Positions 1 through 12,755 of a DNA stretch of 64,000 nucleotides are shown here, one piece after another. The notes under the pieces were generated by a model. That model did no database searches. It saw only the letters and a list, made by a program, of their open reading frames with translations, and was not told the origin of the DNA. The number at the start of each line of letters is the position of its first letter. Within the stretch, counting starts at the first letter, position 1. The stretch is from Acanthosoma haemorrhoidale (lineage: Eukaryota > Arthropoda > Insecta > Hemiptera > Acanthosomatidae), in contig OV884011.1 in assembly GCA_930367205.1 (NCBI GenBank), positions 112,645,139 through 112,709,138 of the forward strand. Reading direction: 5' to 3'. The position numbers were made by a program, and so were the translations under genes.

Positions 1-3000
1 TTCATTTGTTCCAATCGAAATCCATCCAAGCGAAAATATCCTCCCTTATCTAATAAGTTAGATATGCTGTTGTGCCTAGTGGCATGCGGCGTTCATTTGT
101 TGTAATTTAAGGTAAATTACATTAAAATAATATAACATCTACCGCTAGATTGTAACGGGGAATGTACTAAGAAAAGTTAAAACGAAGAAAAGAACACAGT
201 AGTGAAAAAAAATCTGCATAGTGCGGTAATCAATGGAGAAATTGCGAAGTAAAGTAGAGGAAGTTTTTGTTAGGGCTGGTACCATGGAGCTGTACAAACT
301 GCCACTCCCTTCCCAACCAACTTTATAACATCTTCGGCACCTCTCAAACTAGTTTTTGTTTCTTTGATGGAATTGCTCGTCTTATATATATATCTTATAT
401 ATATTTGATAGAATGTATTTTTCGACAAATGCCTCCAGCATTGTCCTGAAGTGTAAGTCTTACATTCTGTCCTAAATCTAACAGGAACAAGTCACTCGTC
501 GACTATCTTTATGGGTTAGCTTATAAATACTAGGTAAATACCTGTTTCCCATGAAAACTCAGTGGCAGAATCGATAATTATCATGTGGCCAGTGATTGGT
601 TCAAGTATATTTATTTCAATAAACTTGGTTGAGTAAAATTTAAGCTTAAAGAGTTATATCGTTAGTCATGATTTCCACTTATTGCTCAATTGGATTCGCA
701 ATCATGATGAATAGAGGTAAAATAATTCTTTTTTAAAAACATTTTATAACTATAATAATATCCTTATTACTAATAAATCCTTTAGGAATTGTATAGTCTG
801 TTTTCTCACTTATCGTTAAGTAGACAGTATCGATATTACTGCATGAGATCTATAAATAAACATATATAGACCTGAAATCCATTAGATGAAATAATGAGTA
901 TTTTAACGAGCTATCGAATATTGCTCCATAACTCATTAAATACTCGTGGTAAAAACAATATTACGATATAATAAATATGGGCGTAGTTACTACTTCCAGG
1001 AAAGAACAGATCAATATAAAGAAAAACCCAAAAAACCAAAAAAGAAATATACCAAAATTAATACTTTTAGCTATAGAAAAACGATATTGGTAGAAACCGA
1101 AACGAAATTTACCGATTGGGAAATATGATTGTACAAACATCATCTCAAAAAGTCACCGAAAAAGATTCTGTATTACACTATATATTCAGACAGTAATATT
1201 TGCTATAAAATATTTTAATCCTATGCTAAAAATATTTGTCGCACTTAGTTACTCGTGATTTGAACATTAATCGACCCTCAAATCATTTCGGCCTTAATAC
1301 CAGAAGCTTAGTATTTTTGCTTACCCAGAAACAATCGACCAGTGAATCATTGACGTTCAGTGGTCGCTCCGTTCGGAACGGTGGAACAGCTGTCACCGTC
1401 ACCGTCACAGACAATGATAAGTGACAATGACAAATCGGGGTCTTTGCTGTCTCCTAGTACCTCCACTTATTCAATTATTACTCCATTTTCATATTATATA
1501 CACAATTACGTTATACAATTTGCCTTTTAATCACTGAAAAGTTAAATAATATATTAATAATTATTCTTTGTTTATACCTGACAACTGTCTTGTCAGCTAA
1601 TCACTTAAAGGGTGTGAGCCATTAGGAAATAAATCACTCCCAAATATCCCTTTATTTTTCCCTCATCCTTAATCTTATAATTAGAGAGCTAAGAAAAAAA
1701 AAAAAATAAAATAAATGAAACACACTATGATTGTATAACAAGGATTATAGGAAGATAAGCAGAATAGTTCTTCAAAAACACCAGTTTAGAATTAAGAAAT
1801 GGCATCATCCCTTGTGATTTCGAAGATAAACTGTAAAATATCAACGCTTAAATTTTGGCTTCGAAATCGACAGAGACGATCCCAAACGAACCCTGCTGTT
1901 CAAACTGCTAAAAAAAGTCAGGAAAAAAAATAAAAGCTACAAAGGAAGTAACTAAGAGTCACTGGGTATATAATGGCTAAAATCGAAATCGAATATAGAA
2001 AATCGATATTTTATAGGTCTCTATGGGTCTACTAAGAGTAGATGAACATGTATTTTATGATTATATAATGAGAAACAATTTATCATGTGAGATCCTAGGT
2101 TTATTTTGGCTGTGCTATTTTTAGCTGTTCAGTGTTTCAAAGTTAGTTTAAGAATAGCATTTAATGGCCAAAAATAACGACCAGTCTTTCATTTATATAA
2201 TAAATATTACATATAATGTCTATAAATACTATACTATTTGGTTAAAATGCTCCACCCAAGTTGTATTATGTAAAAATGAAAGGCCCCAGATTCCTTGGTT
2301 GAATATTTTTCTTATTAAATAAATTAAGTTAGGAGGAGGCCGGACCCAAAGTTCGAAAGGGTCCTACCTATCGATTGTCTTTTGAGGTATTGGCGTAGAT
2401 TTTGGGCCATTGACCTGGCGCAGTTTGAAGCAGGACCCTTTGAAATAATTATTAGATTTGAGGTGTAATGCAAATCCTATTCAAGCGTGATAATGACCCC
2501 TAAAGATGTCTTTAATTGGTCCATTAAGTTCTATATTCCTATATATAGGGCTTTGGCGTATTATTTTACATGATCACATTATTCTGAGACAACCGTTTAT
2601 CATATAATAATGATATACATAGTAACGGAATGCAATGGCCTTCGCATTTAAGTCTTCAAGGAAACGTTGATTATTAACTCAAGGTATATCATATCTCTCA
2701 AGACGTTCTTCATGTCAATGAATTTTGTTGTTTTTTTGTTGAGAAGACTTTCATTCCTAAAATATAATTGTACTATAAACAAGAGGAGCTGTGCATGGTG
2801 ACAGTACTTTACTTTTAAGTATTCATACTGCAAATTATAAAGTGAATATAATGTGAATTAATGTGTGAAAAAAATCCAAATTTAAAATGAATTTTACGTA
2901 CATTTGATACGATCTAAAAAATCGATCTCAAAAATAATCTAAAACATCTAAAAAACACTGCCTACCCCATGATGTATGTGTGAGTATCATAATAGCAAAA

Positions 3001-3092
3001 GTAAATATTTGTATATTGAGAAGTAGGTCAAATTTAATGTATATAACTCTTCAATAATAGATCGATAATAAATAGATTTTTAAAAATACCCA
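1..3092. other. AT-rich DNA without a recognised gene
   Basis: Six-frame reading shows only short frames of about 60 codons with AT-driven composition and no recognisable domain. A simple A-run lies near 1690-1710. A small inverted repeat near 2352-2444 is listed separately. Intergenic or intronic DNA is the most economical reading. Confidence 0.6.
2352..2444. repeat. short inverted repeat (hairpin)
   Basis: Arms 2352-2365 (TTCGAAAGGGTCCT) and 2432-2444 (AGGACCCTTTGAA) are reverse complements except for one extra base. They enclose about 66 bases. The block is more GC-rich than its surroundings. It could be a small foldback element or chance. Confidence 0.4.
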
Positions 3093-3405
3093 TACCTTTC
3101 TTCTTGTCTACCCACAATTTATTTTATACATATTCGAGCGTTTTCGAGGGCTAAACTTCTATTCTCTAGTATCTTATAAATTAAATGATCGAATAGGACA
3201 TACAAAAAAAAATTAACTATTCACGCGCAATCAGATTAGTTATTCTATAGTAGGAGTAGTAGTAACCTTGCATTTTAATTTTTAAACTCGTATGCCCTAC
3301 TCGATCGTTTTATTTATATGATACTTGAGAATAGCGGTACAGCCGCTAAAAATGCTCTTACCAGTATAAAATAAATTGTGGGTAGGCCAGAGGGAGAGAG
3401 GTGTA
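3093..3405. mobile_element. MITE-like element, family M1 copy 1
   Basis: The element has long terminal inverted repeats. The left arm (3109-3203) reads CCCACAATTTATTTTATAC near its outer end and ends GACATAC. The right arm (3290-3385) is its reverse complement over roughly 95 bases, with scattered mismatches. Outer sequence beyond the arms is also related (TACC..TCTT on the left, the complement of TACACCTCTCTC on the right). There is no coding capacity, so it is probably a non-autonomous DNA transposon. A second copy with the same termini lies at 36026-36283, which supports a real family. Exact ends and target-site duplication are not certain. Confidence 0.75.
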
Positions 3406-6400
3406 TATAATTATTAATTTCGCATTTGTAATTTAAGCACAACCAGTGTTTGAGATAGAGATGTATTTGGCATAGCAGTTTCATAATTGTTGATGGAGGG
3501 TATTACATTAATCAAATTTGTTTATGAGTATTAAATATGATCAAATTAACAATATTTATTGTATGCTGGGACTTTATAGTGGTCTATAATTGAAAACATA
3601 TATCTCAGCCAATCCGGTCTTTGGATGTCCATAAAGAAGAGGGGTTTGATTAAATGATAGCTTGGCCAGCAGAGAAAATGCCCAGTTAGGTATGCCCCGT
3701 TTAGTGATCGATCTGCGTGCAAGAACATGTAGATATAAATGTCCGGAAGAGATTCGTTAGCAATTCATTGTGGCTAGAAAGAGGTCTGCCGCCCACCCCT
3801 ACCAAACAGCCTCTGCTCCAGTGAGTGTTCATCCGAGGGAAAAGGTTAGGCCGTCGTCGCTTCGCTATCAAAAGTCGTGAAGGATAATATTTGCTATGGG
3901 ATTTGTGATTTTTTTTCTAGTGGGACATTTGGGACATAACTTAATACTCACTGTTATAGAACACATTCCCACGGAATTCATAAAACTCATTATAAAATAT
4001 TTGGCCAATAATTAATTGTGATCATTGATCTCATTCATCCTATATTTACTGTTCAGCGTTCGCACGATGTATAAAAATACACCCAGTCCAGGGACCAACC
4101 AATCCCGCATGATTGTGGCATGCGGAAGACCAGAAGATCCCCCAAGCTCCTCCACCAGCCGCAACAGCGGACATAATGTTTCAGCTATTAACTATAGAAA
4201 TTATAGTTTTCTGACAATTATTTTTCTAGAAGGCAATAAAAATGAAAACAAATTCGATTACTGAAATTAATTCGAGATTATACTCATTATTTATCCGTTT
4301 GCTAATGTAAGGTGTTTGGACAGTGACTCGTTTGGTTAATGTGTTGTCTAATGAAAAAAAGAGGGAAACCCTCGAAATCAATTCCCCAAACCTTATGGGG
4401 TAGGGTAACCTGAGTAAACAGATAATTAAGTATAAAGTTCTATGCAACTACCATAGGGTACGGTGTTGCGAAAACGGTCATCTTTAACGGCATAGCCTTG
4501 ACAACTTTATAAGGGAAAAAGAGAAAGATATTTATTGAACTTTTATTGTAAATATTTATGAACAATAATAAGAATTGAATACATCATTCTTCTTATTAGT
4601 TTTTACAATAGATAGATAATTAAATAATTTAAATTTCTAATAAAAATAAATATCCTCTATTACAATGATAGAGTAATATATAATATACAGTAAAATATTA
4701 ATTTGGTAGGTAGTTAACTCGTAATAAATATTTACATAAGGCAAGAGATTATATTTACAAGAACCTATGTTTTATCCTTTTCTGAACACATCGTTTTAAT
4801 TTACCCTTTCTGGAGTATCCTATTATTTTTATTAGAGGGTGGGAACATTTTTAGAAAAAATATATATTTATATATTGCATAATAATACATCTATCAATAG
4901 TTGTCATTTGTAATTCTTCATATATTTCTGTAATTTTAGTGTAGTAGTCTCTCTAGTCTTAAACAGCAGTTTTGAAAACATTTTTAATGATCATTCAGCA
5001 TGAACTATAACTATATTAATAAAATATATTAATCTATGGTATTTAATTTTGGTAATGGTGGGGGGGGGTTAGTTAAATTGTTTTGTTATAAATAAATCAC
5101 TGGTTCTGCTGTTAGTCAAGTAGAGCGAATAAATAAAAGGCAAACGAAATCCAACAATTTCAATTTGATAAGTTTCAGGACATGAAGGAAAAAAAATTAA
5201 CTTACATAGATTCAAAGTAAGGAACAACAGCGTTTGTGACACCTTTCAGCGGACATAGGGTACTGTAATTTTCCTCAGTAAACTTATTAAAGCAATAATG
5301 CTAAAACAGGAAAAGTGGCCGTAAGAGTCAGATGAGGGATAGAAATACTTTTTTTTATTAATTATTTGTTAATGAAAGTGGTGCCCCTACTCAGCGTACC
5401 TAACAATCCCATACTACAACCCATAGTCAAACGCTGTCAGTTATAATAATAATACATTAAGATTTTAGTGTATTTGGTAGTCAAATATTTTATTGAATAT
5501 AATGATTGCCTTTACACCTCTTGGTTTATGCGTCTATTTTTCTTTTATGTCATTATTATTAAAAATATTTTTTGTATATTTGAATTCGCATAATAAAGAA
5601 AGAAAGTAAAAATCAAAATGACTTTTGTTCTTTATTTTTTTTTATTGTTTGAAAGCTACTGTAAAATAATTTATGTAATCCCTATCCCAAAAATGTATTA
5701 ATCAATAAGCAGATGGGATAAACTGAAGATAAGGAAGCTAGGGATACTGTTAAGTAGAAAAATAATGGAACTAATATATATAAAAAGATTAGCTTGAAAA
5801 TGGAAATTGTGTGATGTGCACAATATAACTCTGTCCATAATTAAAAATCTTACAATTATCTGACTTTTTAATTATGGGAATTGCTAGACCGGCCCAGTTC
5901 AAGAGAGTAGCGCTGAAAATTCGCAGAGCTCATCAGTTTCTTTTCATACAGTTTCTCAAGGACACAGCTTCTGTTTAGTATTTTCCTGACGGCGCATACG
6001 ACGAAAGTTTGGATTATTGAAGATAGTATTTGTTTTTTACGACGTTTTCTATTTATACTTTCAAGAAAATACTTAAAACAATAAAGCAAGATAAACAATA
6101 ACAATCAGGTTTGTTTATTTAAAAAAAATGTTTTAATTCTCTGATGATCCTCTTATATCCTCTTTCATCGCTGTAACTTTCTTCTTCCTCCTCGTCTTAT
6201 TCTTGTCCAGATTCAGGAATAAACAATTCTTTCAATTCAGATGACTAAAAAAATATTCGGCTTTGTTCTTAAACATTATATAACAGGACAAACATTTTGT
6301 TTGTTTGGGGCTTGAATTGATCTTCCATCACAGCTCTATTTGACAATCCTGAAAATATTTCATTGATCACATTCGTTGAAAAGCATGAATCTGTATGATT

Positions 6401-7194
6401 TAATGAATTTTTGCCCTTTTTTCAGTGATTTTAATTTATTGACAGAGAGGATAATAATAAATTGGATAATGACGAATAATGCTCCACCAGTTTTGAAAGA
6501 CAAAGTTTCACTCTGTTTCCTGTGTGTTGGTGGTAGTTCTCTATAAAATAAACAAACTGTTATTAAATTTGATTTTTTTTTTTAAATTAAGAAATCGCAC
6601 GTGTTTCATTTAAACGACTACGTTTGTCTATGACAGTCTAATAAAACTAAATTAAATAAAAGTTAATCTATAATATAATTTGACACCCTAAAACAAATTT
6701 ATGCTACATTAAAGCAGTAATCCCCCCCCAATGACGTATGATGCACTGGTTTGAAGTTAAAACTTGTACTTCAAGTTTTAGGAAATTGAAAGTCGTATAA
6801 AACATCAGTATACTCAAATTAACACGACTCTCGATATACCAAGATTTCCACCTTGATAACAGACCTACAATTACCCATAATCCAGTAGTATGATTACACC
6901 CAGACAGACATTTTTTTTTTCTAATTTCCATATCCAGAAACCTATTTATGCAGTAATTATCATATCAAAAGATACATCAACGTACAAAATATGTATTTTT
7001 TTATTATATAGTTATTGTTATGTTTTTCCCCTACTGCAATACATCACTTATCACATTAACAGTTAAAAATAAGCTGTGCACTCAGGTACACTATCTCAGT
7101 GACCATAGCACGTATTATTTCACTTGAGGTTCTAAGAAAAATTGTAATTTACCTCAATAATAAACTTTTATTAAAAGTGAAACCAAATTTTTGG
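3406..7194. other. AT-rich DNA without a recognised gene
   Basis: Only short frames of at most about 80 codons without recognisable domains are present. A run of nine G lies at 5060-5068 and a run of eight C at 6722-6729. A more GC-balanced patch at about 3770-3900 has no convincing frame. Nothing else is seen. Confidence 0.55.
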
Positions 7195-7258
7195 CCCTCA
7201 TGTCCGAGATTTGTCGGTTTCGACCCGCATCACGACGTATAAGTTTCCTGAACAAACT

Positions 7259-7603
7259 TTATTCGGTAATGATGCGTGAATAGGTGGAAACCTCTTCGGA
7301 AAAAGGCATAACCGTTTCTTTGAAGAGCTCCAAGCACTTAGATAGCCATCTCTCGGCTGAACGAACCGACGGGACTTGGCCTGAAATATCGCCTTTGTTG
7401 TTCAGTTCCCAATATACCGCTCCTCTCAAGTTGCCCGAACTTGCCGAAAGATAAGAAGAAAGTGCAGGTAAGGAAATGGTGGGTGATGGATGGTTGGGCG
7501 CAACCACTGCGGGTGTTTTTTTTTTTCGACAGTGCAGATGACCATCAGCAACCACAGCCGTAATTTTTTCACTTTCGGTCGAATAGAAAAAAACAAAAAA
7601 CAT
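7259..7603 (-). CDS. possible coding exon of unknown function
   Basis: A 114-codon frame runs on the minus strand through a patch clearly more GC-rich than its surroundings. The first part is low-complexity (F-rich from a T-run). The C-terminal 70 or so residues look more protein-like (SSYLSASSGNLRGAVYW and SAERWLSKCLELFKE are readable). An AATAAA hexamer overlaps the stop codon region, as might be seen at a transcript end. I recognise no domain. It could be a terminal exon of a host gene, a transposon remnant, or a chance open frame. Confidence 0.2.
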   Translation of the reverse strand: MFFVFFYSTESEKITAVVADGHLHCRKKKTPAVVAPNHPSPTISLPALSSYLSASSGNLRGAVYWELNNKGDISGQVPSVRSAERWLSKCLELFKETVMPFSEEVSTYSRIITE

Positions 7604-7620
7604 CTGTGATTGGATTCCTA

Positions 7621-8288
7621 CCTTGCATATTGGATTCTTGCTTTCTCACTAGAAATGTTGGTGCGTCCTAGTTGGTAACTCTTACTAACTTGATATATAT
7701 TATCTCAGAAAATTTAATTTATTTTTGCAGTAAGGTTGCCAATTTGGTGTAATAATTTGGTAAAGGATTAATAAAAATTTACAAGATATCATTCACACGT
7801 GTGTTGTTATAATATTTTTATTGTTTTGATTCTTATTATTTATTAAATTATGCACTTTCTGTGTAATTGTCTGCTGAATATGTCAATTGCTCTGAATTAA
7901 ATTTCTCACGTGTATTGATGATGTCAGACATATAAAACAAAATATATTGGGAGAGCCTCTACGCCTAGTTTCTAACATAATATTAATTATAATAATAAAC
8001 GCTGAGCGTGAAGAAGGAAGTTCTGCGATAGTGATGATAATAAAGATTCAATCGATCTAAATTTAAATGTATAATCAGCAACACTTCTCATTATGCTGAT
8101 TATGTTTTGGTTGATATAAAATAAGGGAGAATGAAAAAAAAAAAACAATCGTGAAAAAAAGTGATTGATAAAAGGGGAATATAGTACGTTGTTAACACCA
8201 TTACATTTGTTCTTTATAGGTCTTGAGCGGAGATCTGGAGTAGAGAAAATCCATGAATTAATCCAGGTGTATTATACGGCAATAAAAC
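7621..8288. other. AT-rich DNA without a recognised gene
   Basis: No frame or repeat recognised. A-runs lie near 8135-8160. Confidence 0.5.
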
Positions 8289-8850
8289 TCACGTGACATC
8301 GACCAATGCCATAATTGTCAGGCATATGGGCACACCAAAATCTACTATCCCCACCCCCAGGTGTGTAAAGTACCTTCTACCGCAAGTCCGGTCCACTAGT
8401 TTTTTTTTTTAATTTCATTCCTCTTCCTGGATCCGAGACAGTAAGCTATTTAGGCTTACATCTCTACAAAAGGCTTACATGGAACCCACTCACGAGGCCA
8501 AAGAGACAAGAACTAAACAGACGCTTTGGACAACTGTACAGACTACTTCAAAGGACATCCCATCTCTCAATAGAAAATAAATTACTAATCTATAAATAAG
8601 CTAATCTGGGCATATAGCATAGAACTATGGGGGACAGCAAAAAAGTCGAACATAAAGCGTATCCATTCCTTTCACTCAAAAGTCCTGAGAACAATAGTAA
8701 ATGCCGCTACGTAAGCAACAAAACCCTTCATAACGATCTTAATATACCCCACATTCTTTAACTCATCCCTTCCAAGTTCATAAATTTCCATAGTAACCTA
8801 TACAACCACCCTAACCCCCTAGCACAGTCATTACACTACGCCACTCGTCC
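8289..8850 (+). pseudogene. Jockey-type non-LTR retrotransposon remnant (ORF1 knuckle fused to RT C-terminus)
   Basis: Two pieces of one retrotransposon lie close together. At 8292-8400 the frame reads QCHNCQAYGHTKIYY, a nucleic-acid-binding zinc knuckle of the C-x2-C-x4-H-x4-C type seen in Jockey ORF1, with the last cysteine changed to tyrosine, followed by a degraded VCK. From about 8430 the frame reads ETVSYLGLH, then RPKRQELNRRFGQLYRLLQ and SIENKLLIYK, then, with stops and frameshifts, VSNKTLHNDLNIPH. This is the thumb and C-terminal region of Jockey reverse transcriptase. Everything between the knuckle and the thumb (endonuclease and RT catalytic core) is missing, so a large internal deletion has occurred. 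Non-functional. It ends at the start of a duplicated non-coding block. Confidence 0.8.
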
Positions 8851-9292
8851 CTGTAATCCTTACATTACATTACATGCTTCTCACCCTTTACGGATAGATG
8901 CGTTTTCAACTAATATATATTATATAAGCCCTAATTTGATGTTAATGCTTGCTACAAATACTTCCATATTGATAAATAATGATTAATTAAAATGAAATAA
9001 TAGAGAATTCAGTTGATTCAAGGATCATTGGACTATGTATTTTCGTTTTAATTTCAAAATGATTTTTTATAGGAAAAAAATAATAAAATATTAAATAAAA
9101 AAAATTGTTAGTTGTAGTCGTTGTTTTTTTTCCTACTTATAAATTAATAAGTGAATATTCTAGTTTTAAGCATGAAGTGAATTTTAGTTTCAGCTTAGAC
9201 GAAGACAGATATTAAAAGTGCATTTTATGCCTAGTATAAACAATGCTTCTAAATATATTGAAGACTTTTTTTTTAAAACCCAATAATAGAAA
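8842..9292. repeat. direct duplication, copy 1 (about 450 bp)
   Basis: This block, from CACTCGTCCCTGTAATCC to the T-run and CCCAATAATAGAAA, is repeated in the same orientation at 12312-12755 with few differences (small indels such as a missing AT stretch near 9090). It begins inside the Jockey C-terminal remnant and continues into AT-rich non-coding DNA. No coding frame. Confidence 0.85.
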
Positions 9293-9754
9293 TTATGGAA
9301 AAAAAATTAAATGTGAAAAAACTCCACTCCGATTGGGAAACTTTTAATGTTTCAATTACCAGCTCAAAACCTATTTAAAATGTGAAGCTATGATTTTTCC
9401 CCGGATCAAGTACCCTGTAAAGGCGGTGTGAAAAAAAAATTTCAAAGAAATTCCGAAACATTAAGTTTTGATATTTGAGATGAAATCCCATTTGTAATGT
9501 AAATAAGGCATTTGATAAGCTATTATGATTTAGGTTTTAAATAACACTAATGTTCGTTTCTCTTCACAATCATTTCATCAGTCCACCTCTACAGCCTGCA
9601 GTGAATGAAGTTTCTAACACATTCATACCATATTCCCAAACTTTCAAAATGTGATAGAAAATGACGTTAGAATGTCCCCCAGAACAATATCTCCTCTTGT
9701 AAATAAACTTTGATTTACACTGCCTACACTTCTCAAACATTTGTATAAGTATGG
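9293..9754. other. AT-rich spacer
   Basis: No gene or repeat recognised between the duplicated block and the next retrotransposon remnant. Confidence 0.5.
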
Positions 9755-10600
9755 AGATCCCTCGACCCAGACTCCCTCTCCCTCCCCACCAGGACCGAAA
9801 TCTACACCTCTCACAGGCATGTGGCTGCACTCATTCGGCGTACCAACGGGAACAAGGCACCAGGGGACGATGGGATCCAGAGCACTTTGCTAAAGCAGCT
9901 GCCCAGGTAACCAGCTACATTACCAACGTGATAAATTCCTGCTTCAGACTTCATTATTTCCCTCAGACATGGAAGCACGCTGTGGTCGTCCCTCTCATGA
10001 AAGAGACCAGCGAAAAGCTGCTATCAGCCATCTCACTATCGCCCTATCAGTCTGCTGACTCAGCTATCGAAGTTTTTCGAAAGAATCATCCACCTACATC
10101 TCTGCGAGGCACATTAAGTCATCCCACCAGAGCAGAGTGGTTTCTGTTCAGGCTTAAGCGCGAACAACAACCTGGTGAGACTAAAACACCACGTCGCGTC
10201 GAACATCCGGAGTAACAGAGCTACCGCAATGATTTCGCTGGATTGCTCAAAAGCCTTCGACTCAGTGGACTACACCCTGCTTCAACGTCTGAAGGAATTT
10301 GATTTCTCGGAACAGTTGCAGAACCTTCAGGCAGAACACCTCGGCCACCGGCCGACTCAGCCATCCCCTCAACGGGCCATCCACACCAGGCCCGACCTGG
10401 ACTACAGACTCATGGCCTAGACCCCTAGGCTCAACCCTCGGTAGACCACACCACCAGATACCAACCACACCTCTCCCGAGGCCCTCCACACTCCTCACCC
10501 TCTACACACGTCCTTCAAATGGGACTCCCCCCTAGTGAAATAGTAGTGAAAGGCTATTACCAATCCAAGATAAGTATCCTTCTTATTTTTCCCTTATCCT
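9755..10600 (+). pseudogene. non-LTR retrotransposon remnant, same family as the 27-30 kb element, internally deleted
   Basis: The 5' part encodes the start of the reverse transcriptase and matches the minus-strand element at 27426-29897 residue by residue: TEIYTSHRHVAALIRR, LLKQLPR, NSCFRLHYFPQTWKHAVVV, then after a frameshift SHYRPISLLTQLSKFFERI, LSANNNLVRLKHHVASN and the motif A region MISLDCSKAFDSVD. The frame is broken at least twice. At about 10330 the RT core (motifs B and C, thumb, C-terminus) is missing, and the sequence jumps directly into the family's 3' untranslated region (CCGGCCGACTCAGCC, CTAGGCTCAACCCTCGGTAGA, CCTTCAAATGGGACTCC), which runs to about 10600. It is 5'-truncated as well. 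Non-functional. Confidence 0.85.
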
Positions 10601-12184
10601 ATTTTTATTATTTTGAGAGATATGGAAAAAAATATACACATATATTGAAACCTACCTCATTTTTTACCATTTCTCTTTTTACTTTATTTGATCAATTTAA
10701 CTTAACTAATTTGGCAGGTCCGTCATGAGATCTTTAATTCAAATTGTTTTTATGTCTTTGACATAGGAATTTATCCCGATTGAATCGCCCGATCTCAAGG
10801 CTAATGTTGTGGTTATTAATAAATTGAGAAACTAGGAATTGTGAAATATATTCAAATAAGATGGTTCGAACAAATAATTATAATTATATAGAGTGCTGAC
10901 AAAAAGTATAAAAAATATTCAATTCATTTTAAATTAGGATAGTTACTACTAATTACAAAAAAAACATGAAATTTGAACTCAATTTCTTTTAATGGATCCA
11001 TAATAAAAACAATATTAATATCACCCAATCGATGATCTTCCTGTAATCCCATCAACGTTACTTTCTGCTGTTGGCTCTTCTCCTCTCTTCCTGTATGGTA
11101 ACCGCCAATTCGGGAGCTTGCTAAGTCCGCTCTTCTCGACGGTTGTACTAATACTGCCCGTTTATCTCATCCCCACTCCTAGGAGCATAAGGGAAGATGC
11201 TTACCAGATGTGAGGGTTCCTGGTCATGATATTCTCAAATATCATGAATGCTACAATATACATACATATATATTTATATATATATATGCATATATATATA
11301 GGATGCATAATTATTCAATAAAATAATTCAAATTACACTTTATACGAACTGATTAGCTTGTTTTTATTATCTCGCGAGTACTCCATTTGATGAATTATTA
11401 CTATTACCTCTGAAGAGAAGTGTTTTATCTGAGAAATCCCACAGCTCCGTTTTCCCTCCAGGGTTGTATCCTTAATGATCTGTTCCATTAAAGTCATATC
11501 TCACAGGCTAAGGGCAGGAACCAGCCTAAGAGCCTTATATCATACAGCTAATTATGGGTTGGTCTTCACTGTTCCCATCCAACCTTCATGAGTAGGTTTA
11601 TGAACTTAAGTTATCTTACATTAGGATCTGATTATAAATTGAGGGATACCACGTATTTAATTATTGTTCGCGAGTTATTTTGTTCACAATTTTCCCATTA
11701 TTGAAACTGCATCATTAAATTGAGTTTAAGAACTTTCTGATTGACTTTTCAATTAAACCAAAAACGAATACACCGAGTAGATGGCATATCGCTTAGGCTT
11801 ATAGGATTTATAGGAAAATAAATCGTATTCTGTAATATAAAATTGGAATTTTCGGACCTAGCTTTATTATTGCACCCAATAAATAACGTGTTTTGGCCCT
11901 TTTATCGTTTCGGATCAGCTATATAATTATAGTCTATCTCAGTAACCGAACAGCATACCATCCATCAGGATGATCTTCCAACAGTATAATATTTAACTGT
12001 TATATTGTTACTGAAAAGAAATGAGTTATAACTTGCAAATTCTAACAACCCATAATTAGTAAGTATAAAATGACTGCCGACGTCTGATATCGTTTGTCAA
12101 TAGAAAACAAATTAGCATGGAGAAGAAATTTTACGCCTGCACAAATTGCTGTAACTAATTCTACCTTAATTGCTTTGAATCATC
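10601..12184. other. AT-rich DNA without a recognised gene
   Basis: No coding frame of note. A TA/CATA microsatellite lies at about 11262-11300. A moderately GC-richer stretch at 11040-11230 gives no recognisable protein. Confidence 0.5.
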
Positions 12185-12262
12185 TATTTTTTTATCACCC
12201 TGGGACTATGTCCCTTGAGAACGAATAGTTATTTCACATACAGTGGGTTATTTGACTGTATC
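12185..12262 (-). repeat. dispersed repeat family R1, partial copy
   Basis: The stretch starts with a T-run and continues CACCCTGGGACTATGTC, then GAGAACGAATAG, ATTTCACATACAGTGGG. The same sequence appears at 13472 and 14065, with more diverged relatives at 16908 and 41588. Because each copy starts with a T-rich tract on the plus strand, it is probably the 3' end of a minus-strand retroelement. Here it runs directly into a Jockey RT fragment. Confidence 0.6.
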
Positions 12263-12311
12263 TTGGGCCCCATCCTCTATGACCTATACACCGCTAATGT
12301 CCCCTCTACCG
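12260..12311 (+). pseudogene. Jockey RT motif B fragment
   Basis: The frame ILGPILYDLYTANVPST matches the strongly conserved segment after motif B of Jockey-type reverse transcriptases (usually GVPQGS followed by LGPxL). Only about 17 codons survive. On the right, the sequence changes abruptly to the duplicated block at 12312, so the RT core was replaced or deleted. Confidence 0.65.
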
Positions 12312-12755
12312 CACTCCTCCCTGTAATCCTTACATTACATTACATGCTTCTCACCCTTTACGGATAGATGCGTTTTCAACTAATATATATTATATAAGCC
12401 CCAATTTGATGTTTATGCTTGCAACAAATACTTCCATATTGATAAATAATGATTAATTAAAAATTAAATAATGTAGAATTCAGTTGATCCAAGGATCGTT
12501 GGACTATCTATTTTCGTTTTCATTTCAAAATGATTTTTTATAGGAAAAAAATAATAAATGAAAAAAATTGTTAGTTGTAGTCGTTGTTTGTTTTCCTACT
12601 TATAAATTAATAAGTGGATATTTTAGTTTTAAGCATGAAGTGAATTTTAGTTTCAGCTTAGACGAAGACAGATATTAAAAGTGCATTTCATGCCTAGTAT
12701 AAACAATGCTTCTAAATGTATTGAAGACTTTTTTTTTAAAACCCAATAACAGAAA
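12312..12755. repeat. direct duplication, copy 2 (about 445 bp)
   Basis: Nearly identical to 8842-9292 and offset by about 3470 bases. On the left it abuts a Jockey motif B fragment and on the right a Jockey thumb fragment, so it sits where the RT core would be. That position suggests copy 2 arrived by duplication or recombination inside an existing retrotransposon remnant. Confidence 0.85.

Noticed and set aside
1236..1424. Frame ending TVTVTVTDNDK that recalls a Calx-beta or cadherin-like tail
   Set aside because: The TVTVTV part is encoded by a short simple repeat (CACCGTCACCGTCAC) and nothing upstream supports the domain.
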